From an uncultured Clostridia bacterium (lineage in GTDB: Bacteria > Bacillota > Clostridia > Oscillospirales > Acutalibacteraceae): 64,000 nt of DNA. The position numbers and the translations under genes were made by a program. The notes under the pieces were generated by a model. It saw only the letters and a list, made by a program, of their open reading frames with translations. It was not told where the DNA came from and did not search any database. The stretch spans positions 31,012 through 95,011 of the forward strand of contig CALZID010000007.1 of assembly GCA_945787805.1 (NCBI GenBank), given 5' to 3'. Shown here in pieces: positions 27,733-35,969 of the stretch (positions are counted from its first letter, which is position 1; every line of letters starts with the position of its first letter).

Positions 27733-28590
27733 TTATTCTTCAATATCAGTTTGTTCTTCTTGTGCTTCAGCCGGTTCTTCTTCAAGAACTTCGGTTTTAG
27801 CAGATTCTTCGATTACTTCCGGGGTTTGAATATCACTGACTTCATTTTTTATATAAGAAGGAGCAACCGCCGGTTCATATTCATTTGTCTCTGCTTCTTC
27901 CTGAACCGGTACAATGCCGAATTCTTCGGGTCTTGCAATGCCTGTCACAATTGCGTTGTGCTTTAAGTTTTCATAATACATAGCAGTTGTGCATGAAATA
28001 TAAGGTGAAACATAAAGAAGTGCAATGCCGAAGGTAATACCGACAAGCATATACCAAAGAATGAATGAGAGCCCCATAATAAACAGTTGACCTTTGAATC
28101 CCTTGGTCATTCGGCCGCTGAGGTCTTTTGCCTGCTTATAGTCGAGATTAGGATTGTCGTGAATAATTTGACCGACGAAGAAATATTCAAATTCTTTGAT
28201 GATGCCGGGAATAATAAACAACAAAGTCCAAAGGAAAATACTTAAATTTGTCATAAAGCCTACCGCAAAGTATTTTCCGTAATTGTCAATACCTTCTTTG
28301 TAAATACTCTTCCATTCCGGATTAAAACCGCGAAGATGGTTGAGAAAATAACCTGCAATAGCAAATGTGAACGGAATAAACAACAGTGAAATCAGCGGTC
28401 CGCCAACAGAAGTGTTGAAAGATAAATTGTCGTTATTGCCGATGCGCACTACAAATGACACACCGCTTGAAACAGCACCTTGTAAAATGAATAAGGGTAA
28501 ACACGCAAGCGCCATCTTAAGCCATCTTTTATCTTGACCGATAAAGCTTCTGGCTTCTGCTTTAATAAGTTTTCTATTTAGTATTTCCAT
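27733..28590 (-). CDS. DUF975 family membrane protein
   Basis: A 285-residue protein beginning with a short basic segment (LNRKLIKAEARSFI) followed by about six membrane helices. The arrangement, including LLFIIPGIIKEFEYFFVGQI and DLSGRMTKGFKGQLF, matches the DUF975 family of Firmicutes. The last roughly 45 residues are an acidic Glu-rich tail without hydrophobic content. The function is unknown. It has its own Shine-Dalgarno and is 62 bases from the apgM-like gene. Confidence 0.82.
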   Translation of the reverse strand: MEILNRKLIKAEARSFIGQDKRWLKMALACLPLFILQGAVSSGVSFVVRIGNNDNLSFNTSVGGPLISLLFIPFTFAIAGYFLNHLRGFNPEWKSIYKEGIDNYGKYFAVGFMTNLSIFLWTLLFIIPGIIKEFEYFFVGQIIHDNPNLDYKQAKDLSGRMTKGFKGQLFIMGLSFILWYMLVGITFGIALLYVSPYISCTTAMYYENLKHNAIVTGIARPEEFGIVPVQEEAETNEYEPAVAPSYIKNEVSDIQTPEVIEESAKTEVLEEEPAEAQEEQTDIEE

Positions 28591-28669
28591 ATAAAACCCT
28601 CCTTTTTATATTGATTACATTTTATCACAATGATATATCAATTTCAACATTTTTATATACAATATGTAT

Positions 28670-29392
28670 TTATTCTTCTATTCCCCAATTGCTGATATTA
28701 CCCCTTTGCATTCCGCCGACAATTTTTTGACGGAGAGCCGGGTATTTCTTTTCTAATTCCGCAAGTAAAATTTTGGTGTCTTCTCTGTTGGTTTTTTCAT
28801 CAGCGGGACACTCGCTTTTCACAATTGGCACATTCTCTTTGTTTGCAACTCTTGTAATATCGGTTTCATAAGCGAAAATCATGGGTCTAATCATATATAA
28901 ATCTTTTCTTGAAAGATATGAAACAGGTGAAAAACACTCTGCCCTGCCGTTGCCGAACAAATTCATAATAAAGGTTTCGGCGGCGTCGTCTAAATGATGC
29001 CCCAACGCTATCTTGTTGCACCCCAATTCTTTTGCGGTGTCGTGCAAAAGTCCCCGACGCATTCTCGCACATAAACTGCAAGGATTACTCTCTTTTCGTT
29101 CTTCAAAGATTATGTGATAAAGCTCTGTTCTCTTAATGCAATATTCAATATTATTGTCGTCGCAGATTTTTTGAATTTCAGAGTAATCGGCATTTTTGCC
29201 GTGAAATACGGGGTCAAGAGTAATTGCGCAAAGGTCGAATTTTTTGGGGTAAAAAATCTTTAAGTTAATTAGACACAAAAGCATAACAACGCTGTCTTTT
29301 CCGCCTGAAATACAAACGGCGATTTTGTCGCCGTCTTCAATCATATTGTATTTATCAACTGCCGCTCTCACAAGACTTAATAATTTCTGCAT
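28670..29392 (-). CDS. TtcA-like PP-loop ATPase, tRNA thiolation family
   Basis: A 240-residue N-type ATP pyrophosphatase. The PP-loop is CISGGKDSVVML near residue 28. A CxxC pair lies in NPCSLCARMRRG, and another conserved Cys occurs in KSECPADEK. ALGHHLDDAAETFIMNLF is the TtcA/TilS-group signature. TtcA 2-thiolates cytidine 32 of tRNA using an iron-sulfur cluster held by these Cys residues. It is a single gene facing away from rplM. A relative with another tRNA substrate cannot be excluded. Confidence 0.82.
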   Translation of the reverse strand: MQKLLSLVRAAVDKYNMIEDGDKIAVCISGGKDSVVMLLCLINLKIFYPKKFDLCAITLDPVFHGKNADYSEIQKICDDNNIEYCIKRTELYHIIFEERKESNPCSLCARMRRGLLHDTAKELGCNKIALGHHLDDAAETFIMNLFGNGRAECFSPVSYLSRKDLYMIRPMIFAYETDITRVANKENVPIVKSECPADEKTNREDTKILLAELEKKYPALRQKIVGGMQRGNISNWGIEE

Positions 29393-29410
29393 ATTTACCT
29401 CGCAATTGTA

Positions 29411-29447
29411 AGACGGGGGCTTGCTCCCGCCGTTGTCGTTTCATACA
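29411..29447. repeat. Short GGGGGCTTGCTC repeat, copy 1
   Basis: GCGGGAGCAAGCCCCC-type hairpin sequence ending TTTCATAC. It matches 30750-30787 over most of its length, so two copies flank the rplM-rpsI operon. Confidence 0.6.
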
Positions 29448-29583
29448 ACATTTTATCTTAAAATCCGTTGAAAGTAAACAAATATTTTCAAAAATAATTA
29501 AAGAGTAAAATATATGAAAAAGCGAGAAAATTAAAGAAATAAAGAGTATTTCATTTACTACATTAAATTTTATAAAAAATGTG

Positions 29584-29612
29584 TTGACTTTTTTAATTCC
29601 CTTTGTTATAAT
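29584..29612 (+). promoter_or_regulatory. Sigma-A promoter of rplM-rpsI
   Basis: TTGACT at 29584-29589 and TATAAT at 29607-29612 with a 17-base spacer. The leader of about 35 bases ends in CGGAGG before the rplM ATG, too short for a long L13 leader structure. Confidence 0.8.
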
Positions 29613-29654
29613 TTTCGAGCAATGAAAAAACAAATTATACGGAGGTAAAGTTCT

Positions 29655-30083
29655 ATGTCAACTTATATGCCAAAAAAGGGCGATATTACCCGTAACTGGT
29701 ATGTGCTTGACGCAGCAGGCAAAACTCTCGGTAGCGTAGCTGCTGAAGCTGCTGTTCTTCTCAGAGGTAAGCACAAGCCAACATTCACTCCTCACGCTGA
29801 CTGCGGTGACCATGTAATCATCATCAACGCTGAGAAAGTTGTTCTTACAGGTAACAAGCTTGAACAGAAAATGTATTATCATCACACAGGTTATGTCGGT
29901 AACATGAAAGAAGTTAAGTATAAGACTCTTATGCAAACAAAGCCGGAGTTCGCAGTTACAAAAGCTGTTAAGGGTATGATTCCCGATACAGTAATCGGCC
30001 GTGAAGCTCTTACTCGTCTTCGTGTATATCGCGGTGCAGAGCACAAGCATGCTGCTCAGAAACCTGAAATAAGAGAATTCTAA
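29655..30083 (+). CDS. rplM: 50S ribosomal protein L13
   Basis: A 142-residue protein of normal L13 length. It shows WYVLDAAGKTLGSVAAEAA, LLRGKHKPTFTPHADCGD and VIINAEKVVLTGNKLEQKMYY, all L13 landmarks, with GMIPDTVIGREALTRLRVYRG near the C-terminus. It belongs to the large ribosomal subunit and is an early assembly protein. rpsI follows after 20 bases with its own AAAGGGAGG site, the usual L13-S9 operon. Confidence 0.98.
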   Translation: MSTYMPKKGDITRNWYVLDAAGKTLGSVAAEAAVLLRGKHKPTFTPHADCGDHVIIINAEKVVLTGNKLEQKMYYHHTGYVGNMKEVKYKTLMQTKPEFAVTKAVKGMIPDTVIGREALTRLRVYRGAEHKHAAQKPEIREF

Positions 30084-30103
30084 GAAAGGGAGGCTAAATA
30101 GTT

Positions 30104-30502
30104 ATGTACGAAACAAATCCATATTTCTACGGTACAGGTAGAAGAAAAAAATCTGTAGCTCGTGTTCGTGTTTATGCAGGTACAGGTAAAATCACAATCA
30201 ATGACAGAGATATCGACGATTATTTCGGTCTTGAAACACTTAAACTCATCGTTCGTCAGCCTCTTGCTCTTACAGGAACAGCTGATAAATTCGATATCGT
30301 TTGCCGTGTAGGCGGCGGCGGTGTTACAGGTCAGGCAGGTGCTATCCGTCACGGTCTTTCCCGTGCTCTTCTTCAATATGACGAAAATCTTCGTCCCGAG
30401 CTTAAGAAGGCAGGTTTCTTAACAAGAGACCCAAGAATGAAAGAAAGAAAGAAATACGGTCTCAAAGGCGCTCGTCGTGCACCTCAGTTCTCAAAGAGAT
30501 AA
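30104..30502 (+). CDS. rpsI: 30S ribosomal protein S9
   Basis: A 132-residue S9. [20 protein letters not shown] opens the protein, [20 protein letters not shown] is the core, and the C-terminal tail ends [16 protein letters not shown], whose last Lys-Arg reaches the P-site tRNA. The final 18 bases of the gene are repeated exactly at 30661-30678, beyond the terminator. Confidence 0.98.
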   Translation: MYETNPYFYGTGRRKKSVARVRVYAGTGKITINDRDIDDYFGLETLKLIVRQPLALTGTADKFDIVCRVGGGGVTGQAGAIRHGLSRALLQYDENLRPELKKAGFLTRDPRMKERKKYGLKGARRAPQFSKR

Positions 30503-30522
30503 TTTCACCATTTCAAAATTTT

Positions 30523-30552
30523 CAGCACTCACGAAAGTGGGTGCTGATTTTT
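30523..30552 (+). terminator. First terminator after rpsI
   Basis: CAGCACTCAC (30523-30532), loop GAAA, GTGGGTGCTG (30537-30546) with one G-T pair, then a T-run. Confidence 0.8.
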
Positions 30553-30699
30553 ACTTCCTATATTTAAAGATTATCCCTTTTCGGCCTTCGGGCACCTCGG
30601 CAAAGCACTCGGTGCTCTTCGCTAAAAACAGTCCACCGGACTGTTTTCTGAACGCTCAGACAGTTCTCAAAGAGATAAAAGACAATATTTTGCATTTTC

Positions 30700-30732
30700 C
30701 AACACTCACCAATTCGGTGGGTGTTGTTTTTT
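30700..30732 (+). terminator. Second, duplicated terminator after rpsI
   Basis: CAACACTCACC (30700-30710) pairs with GGTGGGTGTTG (30716-30726), then six Ts. It is a diverged copy of the terminator at 30523. Confidence 0.8.
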
Positions 30733-30749
30733 GTAAAATTTAAAACGGT

Positions 30750-30787
30750 AGGGCGGGGGCTTGCTCACGCCGTAATCCACTTCATAC
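30750..30787. repeat. Short GGGGGCTTGCTC repeat, copy 2
   Basis: Same unit as at 29411-29447, in the same orientation and also ending TTCATAC. It lies on the other side of the rplM-rpsI operon. Confidence 0.6.
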
Positions 30788-30905
30788 TTTTCAACAAAAA
30801 ACAACATATATAAATATATAACACCGAAAAATTGCAATTAAAAACAATTCATTGCCTTTTGTCAATTGACTATATATACTTTATTTGATAAAATCATTAG
30901 CGGTG

Positions 30906-31628
30906 ATGATTTTGGAAAAGCAAAATACATATAGAGCCGCATTCAAAGCGGCATTTCCGCACACGATACCCGTGCTTACAGGCTATTTATTTATAGGTAT
31001 TGCATTCGGGGTAATGTTTGCGGATAAAGGTTACAATTTTATATGGGCGGGGGTAATGTCCCTGCTTGTTTATGCAGGCTCGGGGCAATATCTTGCGGTG
31101 AATTTCTTTGACCCGTCAGTGAGCTTGTTGCAGGTTGTATTTTTAACATTTATGGTAAATATCCGCCATATTTTTTACGGACTTTCACTTTTAGACAAAT
31201 TCAAGGTATCGGGCAAGAAAAAGCCATATATGATATTTTCGCTTACGGACGAAACATATTCTCTGTACTTTCTCACAAAAACTCCGCCAAATGTTGACGA
31301 GGGTAAATTCCTTTTTGCCATAGCACTGCTTGACCAGTCTTATTGGATTTTGGGTTCGATTATCGGCGCGGTTGCGGGAACACTCATTCCTTTTGACTCA
31401 ACCGGCATTGATTTTGCTATGACGGCGCTGTTTATAGTAATATTCGTTGAACAGTGGCTTGAAAAGAAAAACAGATTTCCGGCAGTTGTGGGTGTGGTTA
31501 CAACAATAATCAGTCTATTGGTTTTCGGTCGGGAGAATTTTGTTCTGCCGGCAATGATTGCCATTATGACAGTTCTTCTCGGCAAAAACAGAATGGACAA
31601 TAAAAAGGGGGCAAAAGATAATGAATAA
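30906..31628 (+). CDS. azlC: AzlC family branched-chain amino acid exporter subunit
   Basis: A roughly 240-residue membrane protein. AAFPHTIPVLTGYLFIGIAFG is the AzlC opening and FMVNIRHIFYGLSL its central motif. AzlC works with the small AzlD subunit to export branched-chain amino acids. The start is uncertain: ATG 30906 is chosen, but TTG 30912 and an upstream TTG at 30885 are also in frame and none has a strong ribosome site. The 3' end overlaps azlD by eight bases. Confidence 0.9.
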   Translation: MILEKQNTYRAAFKAAFPHTIPVLTGYLFIGIAFGVMFADKGYNFIWAGVMSLLVYAGSGQYLAVNFFDPSVSLLQVVFLTFMVNIRHIFYGLSLLDKFKVSGKKKPYMIFSLTDETYSLYFLTKTPPNVDEGKFLFAIALLDQSYWILGSIIGAVAGTLIPFDSTGIDFAMTALFIVIFVEQWLEKKNRFPAVVGVVTTIISLLVFGRENFVLPAMIAIMTVLLGKNRMDNKKGAKDNE

Positions 31629-31965
31629 TCTCCCTGTATCCTTTCAACATTCAGTAATTATAATAGTATTGGTAGCCGTAACAACATTCGCAACAAGAGT
31701 AATTCCGTTTATACTTTTCCCGTCAGGAAAAAAAGTGCCTAAAACAGTTGAACAACTGGGCAAGGTGCTGCCGCCTGCGGTTATTGGTATGCTCGTGATA
31801 TACTGCTTAAAATCGGTTAGCCCGTTAACATATCCTTTCGGACTTCCCGAGCTTATTGCGGGGCTTTTAGTAGTTATTCTTCATGTACTTAAAAGAAATA
31901 ATCTTTTAAGCATCGGCGTGGGCACGGTTGTGTATATGGTACTTGTGCAAACCGTATTCGCATAA
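31621..31965 (+). CDS. azlD: AzlD family branched-chain amino acid exporter subunit
   Basis: A 114-residue protein with about four helices, normal for AzlD. TFATRVIPFILFPSGKKVP is the family motif (TxxxRxxPF). It overlaps azlC and is followed by a terminator, so the pair is a two-gene operon. No AzlB or Lrp-type regulator gene is adjacent. Confidence 0.92.
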   Translation: MNNLPVSFQHSVIIIVLVAVTTFATRVIPFILFPSGKKVPKTVEQLGKVLPPAVIGMLVIYCLKSVSPLTYPFGLPELIAGLLVVILHVLKRNNLLSIGVGTVVYMVLVQTVFA

Positions 31966-31981
31966 ATAATTTCTTAAAAAT

Positions 31982-32008
31982 GACGGAGAGATTTTTCCGT
32001 CTTTTTTT
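31982..32008 (+). terminator. Terminator of azlCD
   Basis: GACGGA (31982-31987) pairs with TCCGTC (31996-32001), followed by seven Ts. Confidence 0.75.
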
Positions 32009-32306
32009 ATGCTGAAAATTCATTTAAAAATACCATATATATAATAGTATATGAAAATAACGAAAAATCTAGGCATATTTTCCAAAAATTATCATAAAAT
32101 ATGGACAAACAGATAACAAAACTATAACGGATTTTGTAATAATTTTGTAATAATTTATTGTTTTTTTAAAAATCTCACAAAAAATATTACAAGTGGTAGC
32201 GGAAAAAGCACAATATATTGTGGAAAAGCAAAGCTTTTTGGAATATTCAGTCAAAAATTGACTTCTGTTTTTGAACAAATTGCACAAAAAACATTTTCAA
32301 AAAAAT
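32009..32306. other. AT-rich intergenic stretch
   Basis: About 300 bases of very AT-rich sequence before the promoter at 32307. It includes the direct repeat TTTTGTAATAA (twice around 32134-32155). No frame with coding character or ribosome site was found. Confidence 0.5.
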
Positions 32307-32335
32307 TTGACTTTTTGACACGGTATGAATATAAT
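32307..32335 (+). promoter_or_regulatory. Promoter of the G5/3D gene
   Basis: TTGACT (32307-32312) and TATAAT (32330-32335) with 17 bases between them. The start would fall near 32342, which leaves a leader of about 120 bases that coincides with the structured region listed next. Confidence 0.7.
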
Positions 32336-32341
32336 GTCAAA

Positions 32342-32460
32342 AGTCACAAAGCGAGAATAACGGTTGTGCGTTAAGCAAGCCTTAAATGTGCTTTTCAAAG
32401 CTATGTTTGGGGTGAGCACTTTGCCATAAGCAAAGGTTGACACAGCTTATTAAAGGAGCA
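32342..32460 (+). ncRNA. Structured 5' leader, candidate riboswitch
   Basis: Several nested stems are visible: TTAAG with CTTAA near 32371-32385, GCTTT with AAAGC near 32390-32401, a perfect hairpin CTTTGC (32419-32424) with GCAAAG (32430-32435), and an outer pairing of 32398-32406 with 32440-32448 (one mismatch). The outer stem holds TTTGGGGTGAGC and GTTGACACAGCTT. These words partly recall the c-di-AMP (ydaO) riboswitch, which often controls cell-wall hydrolases of this type. The match is loose, so the class is unproven. Confidence 0.4.
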
Positions 32461-32465
32461 GAATG

Positions 32466-33716
32466 ATGATAAAAGAAATCATTGAGCGTGCGAAAGCAAC
32501 TCGTTTAACTTTCCGAGTAGTTGCACTTATAATGGCTTTAGTCATTCTTTGTGCGGGAACTGTTTTCGCAGCCAGCAGTGAGTCATATATAGTTGACATC
32601 TATGAAGGCTCACAAATCACAAGAACAGAGACATCTTTAAAAGATGCCTATGAAGTTGTGAAAGAAGCAAAAATTGAATTGTCAGACGACGACAAACTCT
32701 TACTTGATAATTTTACGGCAGGGGAACAAAGCGAAATCGTAATCTGCCGAGCAAGTAATGTTAAGTTTGTTATGCCTGACGGAAATACTTTGGAAACTGT
32801 TTTTGCAGGAACTGTTGAAAAACTTATCGAGAGCCAAGGCGTTGTGCTTTCTGATAATCTTGTTTCAAGCGTTAATGTAAATGCTGTTGTGACGAACAAT
32901 ATGGAGGTCAGAATTCTTAATAATTATGACCTTACAATCAATGTTGACGGTGAAACAAGACAAGTAAAATCAACTGCTAAAACTGTGGGTGATTTACTTA
33001 TTGAGCAGGGCATAGTTCTTGACAGCGACGATGAAGTTGAACCGACAGTCGAAACAGAGCTTTCTCACAATCTTACGATTGATGTTCTCAGAGTTGAATA
33101 TGTAACAAGAGAGACAACAGAAAAAATTGCATTCTCAAATAAAACAGTTAAATCTTCAGCTATGGCAAAAGGAACATCAAAAATCACAACAAAGGGTGTA
33201 GACGGCACTAAAACAGTCGTTTATAAAGATAAGATTGTTAACGGTGAAGTTGCAGGCACTTCTTTTGTGAGTGAAACCGTTACACAAAATCCGATAGCTC
33301 AGGTTACAACAGTGGGAACAGCCGTTAAGAGCACGGGTAACAGTAAAATCGAAAAGAACGGCAATCCTATTTCAGAGTTGACTCTTCCGTCAAAATACAA
33401 TATAGGTGCAAATAACATCCCTACTGAGTATAAATCCAAAATTACCGGCAGGGCAGCGGCTTACTGTCAGCCGGGCGGAAAAACAGCAACGGGTAAAGCC
33501 GTAATGCCGGGCAGAATAGCGGTTAATCCGGAACAGATTCCTTACGGAACTGAAATGTGGATTGTATCAAATGACGGTATCGTTTACGGTTATGCAGTGG
33601 CTGAAGATACCGGCGGATTTGTTAAAAAAGGATATTACACAGTTGACCTTTATATGAACAGCACAAGTCAATGCCGTCAATGGGGCGACCGTGGAGTTAC
33701 AATCTATATTCTCTAA
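32466..33716 (+). CDS. Membrane-anchored G5/3D-domain cell-wall protein (RpfB/YabE-like)
   Basis: The second ATG (32466) is preferred since AGGAG at 32454-32458 is then seven bases away. Residues about 15-37 form a signal anchor (VVALIMALVILCAGTVFA). Next come ubiquitin-like DUF348 repeats (residues about 40-200), then a G5 domain (about 215-290), then a 3D domain at the C-terminus (AAAYCQPGGKTATG to the end). The 3D domain normally has three Asp residues; AEDTGG and TVDLYM keep two, but the first position reads VNP in place of VDP. Related proteins cut or remodel peptidoglycan during growth or spore outgrowth. A structured leader precedes it. Confidence 0.88.
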   Translation: MIKEIIERAKATRLTFRVVALIMALVILCAGTVFAASSESYIVDIYEGSQITRTETSLKDAYEVVKEAKIELSDDDKLLLDNFTAGEQSEIVICRASNVKFVMPDGNTLETVFAGTVEKLIESQGVVLSDNLVSSVNVNAVVTNNMEVRILNNYDLTINVDGETRQVKSTAKTVGDLLIEQGIVLDSDDEVEPTVETELSHNLTIDVLRVEYVTRETTEKIAFSNKTVKSSAMAKGTSKITTKGVDGTKTVVYKDKIVNGEVAGTSFVSETVTQNPIAQVTTVGTAVKSTGNSKIEKNGNPISELTLPSKYNIGANNIPTEYKSKITGRAAAYCQPGGKTATGKAVMPGRIAVNPEQIPYGTEMWIVSNDGIVYGYAVAEDTGGFVKKGYYTVDLYMNSTSQCRQWGDRGVTIYIL

Positions 33717-33723
33717 TCAAATC

Positions 33724-33751
33724 GAGAGAGCAGAAATGCTCTCTTTTTTTT
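33724..33751 (+). terminator. Terminator of the G5/3D gene
   Basis: AGAGAGC (33725-33731) pairs with GCTCTCT around loop AGAAAT, followed by an eight-base T-run. Confidence 0.85.
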
Positions 33752-33810
33752 GTTGCTCTGAAACTCTATTTGTGGTATCATTATTTTATAAAAATTTGTG
33801 GAGTGATTGA

Positions 33811-35340
33811 ATGCGAGTCTTAACGGTTGAAAACACAAGAAAAGTTGAACAAATCGCAAATGAGAATGGCATTTCATATCTTCAGCTTATGGAGAATGCG
33901 GGCTCATATTGCGCAAGAATTATCCGCCAAACCTTTGACAATACCAACAAACGAAATGTGCTTATTGTGTGCGGTAAGGGTAAAAACGGCGGCGACGGTT
34001 TGGTTATTGCACGAAAGCTTTCGGAATACGGATATAACCCCACAGTGATGATGACCATGGGACTTCCCGCAGACGAAGAATCATCTGAAATGCTTTCAAG
34101 AATAAGAGCGTTGGGAATTACGGTTGTATATTATGATGACACAACCGATAAGTATTTTGATAATGCGCAGATTATTGTTGACTGTATTTTCGGTGTGGGC
34201 TTCAAAGGTGAGCCCAATGAAACGGTTTCAGAGCTTTTTGAAAAAATCAATTCCGCATCGGCATCGGTTATCAGTATTGATGTGCCCAGCGGATTAGAAG
34301 GCAATAGCGGAAAACTCACATCATCACATGTAAAAGCGGATATGACTATTGCAGTGTTGGTTTTAAAGCCCGTTCATGTTTTAAAGCCGTCAATTGAAAG
34401 CTGCGGAAAAGTTGTTGTAGCGCCGATTGGTATTCCCGAAAAGTGCTTTGAGCAAGTGGAAAATACACTTTTTACCGTCAGCGAAGATGAGGTTAAAGCA
34501 TTCTTTAAAGAGCGTGATTATGACAGTCATAAAGGCACATTCGGTACGGTGCTTGTTGTTGGCGGAAGTTACGAAATGCCCAATGCGGTGTATTTTGCGT
34601 CACAGGGGGCGGTGAACAGCGGCGCAGGGCTTGTTAAAGCGGCATTCCCCGCAGTGTCTTACAGCGCAATTGCCCCCAAGACTTATGAGCAGATTTTAGT
34701 GCCTCTTGAAAGCAATAAAAAAGGCAGAATATCACAAAACGCAATCAGACGGCTTGAAACAGAGCTTTTAAAATGCTCATGTGTGCTTGTAGGGTGCGGA
34801 ATGGGTAACGATGAAGATACAAAAGCGGTTGTTGAATATATAATTTGCAATTCAAAAGTGCCAATAATTCTTGATGCAGACGGAATAAATTGTCTAAAAA
34901 ATAATATAGATATAATAGACAGTGCCCATGCACCCGTTATTTTGACTCCCCACCCGAAAGAAATGTCTCGCATTGCAGGTGTCGGCGTCGAAAGTATTCA
35001 AGAAAACCGTGGCGCTGTGGTAAAAAGCTTTACAAGAGCGCATAAATCAATTCTTGTGCTTAAAGGTGCGTCAACTCTTGTGGGCAGCAGTGAATATGAA
35101 GATATTTATGTGAACAACACGGGCAATCCCGGAATGGCAACCGGTGGCTCGGGGGATGTGCTTGGCGGAATAATTGCGTCATTCATAGCGCAGGGTGTTG
35201 ACCCCTTTAAAAGTGCTATCGCAGGTGTAAAAATACACGGTACTGTTGGCGATAAGGTGACGGAAAAATACTCGATGATGGGCAATATACCCACATTGAT
35301 GCTTGCCGAGTTGCCGAAGATACTCTCTAAATTTGAATAA
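33811..35340 (+). CDS. nnr: Bifunctional NAD(P)H-hydrate epimerase/dehydratase
   Basis: A 509-residue fusion that repairs hydrated NAD(P)H. The N-terminal YjeF-type epimerase domain covers residues about 1-215 (VCGKGKNGGDGLVIARKLSE; DCIFGVGFKGEP; SIDVPSGLEGNSG). The C-terminal ADP- or ATP-dependent dehydratase domain covers about 225-505 (GTVLVVGGSYEMP; ILTPHPKEMSRI; NPGMATGGSGDVLGGI with the catalytic Asp). Length is normal. It leads a short operon with a lipoprotein and mazF, close to the acpS-nnr-alr-mazEF order of other Firmicutes but missing alr. Confidence 0.95.
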   Translation: MRVLTVENTRKVEQIANENGISYLQLMENAGSYCARIIRQTFDNTNKRNVLIVCGKGKNGGDGLVIARKLSEYGYNPTVMMTMGLPADEESSEMLSRIRALGITVVYYDDTTDKYFDNAQIIVDCIFGVGFKGEPNETVSELFEKINSASASVISIDVPSGLEGNSGKLTSSHVKADMTIAVLVLKPVHVLKPSIESCGKVVVAPIGIPEKCFEQVENTLFTVSEDEVKAFFKERDYDSHKGTFGTVLVVGGSYEMPNAVYFASQGAVNSGAGLVKAAFPAVSYSAIAPKTYEQILVPLESNKKGRISQNAIRRLETELLKCSCVLVGCGMGNDEDTKAVVEYIICNSKVPIILDADGINCLKNNIDIIDSAHAPVILTPHPKEMSRIAGVGVESIQENRGAVVKSFTRAHKSILVLKGASTLVGSSEYEDIYVNNTGNPGMATGGSGDVLGGIIASFIAQGVDPFKSAIAGVKIHGTVGDKVTEKYSMMGNIPTLMLAELPKILSKFE

Positions 35341-35352
35341 GGGTAGAAAAAT

Positions 35353-35874
35353 ATGAAAAAAGTCCTTTGCATTTTATTGTGCATTCTTCTGCTTGGCGGA
35401 TGCGGGACATTTAAAATAAAGGATGTTGAAAAAGAGCCGCTGAATATCAGTGGCTTTAATACTTTGGTGAAAACCGAAATCAATAATACGGAAATCAGCG
35501 GTAATGCGAAATATGTGCTGTCCGACGGGCTGTATTTTGATTTTATTAAGCCTGAAACCGTGAGCGGTGCAAAAATCGTTTGCCGTAACGGTGAATATCA
35601 GGTTGATTTTAATTCTTTGTCAGTAACTCTTGCGGGGGATAAGCTGCCCTTTAATATGATTTGCAGAGCTTTGGAAACCTGTATTAACAATGTGCAGGGC
35701 ACAACGCCCGAAAAAGAAGAAAACACAAATCAACTTATTTATACTTATAACGCTGAAAATCATTTGTGTAAGCTATATACAGATGCCGACACGAAGCATT
35801 TCATAAAGCTGACCGTCGACGGCGCCGATGCTCTGCTTTTTGAAAATTTTCAGTATGTGGGACAAACCGAATAA
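35353..35874 (+). CDS. Small lipoprotein, possibly LolA/GerS-like
   Basis: A 173-residue protein with a lipoprotein signal: MKKVLCILLCILLLGGCG, lipobox LGGC. The mature part is a beta-rich sequence of alternating polar and hydrophobic residues (SGNAKYVLSDGLYFDFIKPE, then GEYQVDFNSLSVTLAGD), which suggests a LolA-like half-barrel. In several Firmicutes a LolA-like lipoprotein sits between acpS/nnr and alr-mazEF, so position supports this fold, but no diagnostic motif is present. It starts 12 bases after nnr. Confidence 0.7.
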   Translation: MKKVLCILLCILLLGGCGTFKIKDVEKEPLNISGFNTLVKTEINNTEISGNAKYVLSDGLYFDFIKPETVSGAKIVCRNGEYQVDFNSLSVTLAGDKLPFNMICRALETCINNVQGTTPEKEENTNQLIYTYNAENHLCKLYTDADTKHFIKLTVDGADALLFENFQYVGQTE

Positions 35875-35969
35875 TTTTGTCATAATATGTATTACTCCCA
35901 TTTTTTTGCTGTGAATGTTTATTTGAAACAATAAATGGCAAAAATAAAAGTAAAGGAGTGATACAGAAA

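Larger units (their letters stand above)
30485..30732. repeat. Duplicated rpsI tail and terminator around a hairpin-rich insert
   Basis: The 18 bases ending rpsI (30485-30502) recur without change at 30661-30678, each followed by a similar terminator. The insert between, about 30560-30660, contains AGCACTCGGTGCT and the perfect hairpin of AAAACAGTCC with GGACTGTTTT around ACC. It shares GTCCACCGGAC with the hairpin at the window's right edge, so it looks like a member of a dispersed palindromic repeat family. Confidence 0.7.

Noticed and set aside
31966-32306. Possible small gene before the G5/3D promoter
   Set aside because: Open frames there are short, extremely AT-rich and lack ribosome sites and motifs.
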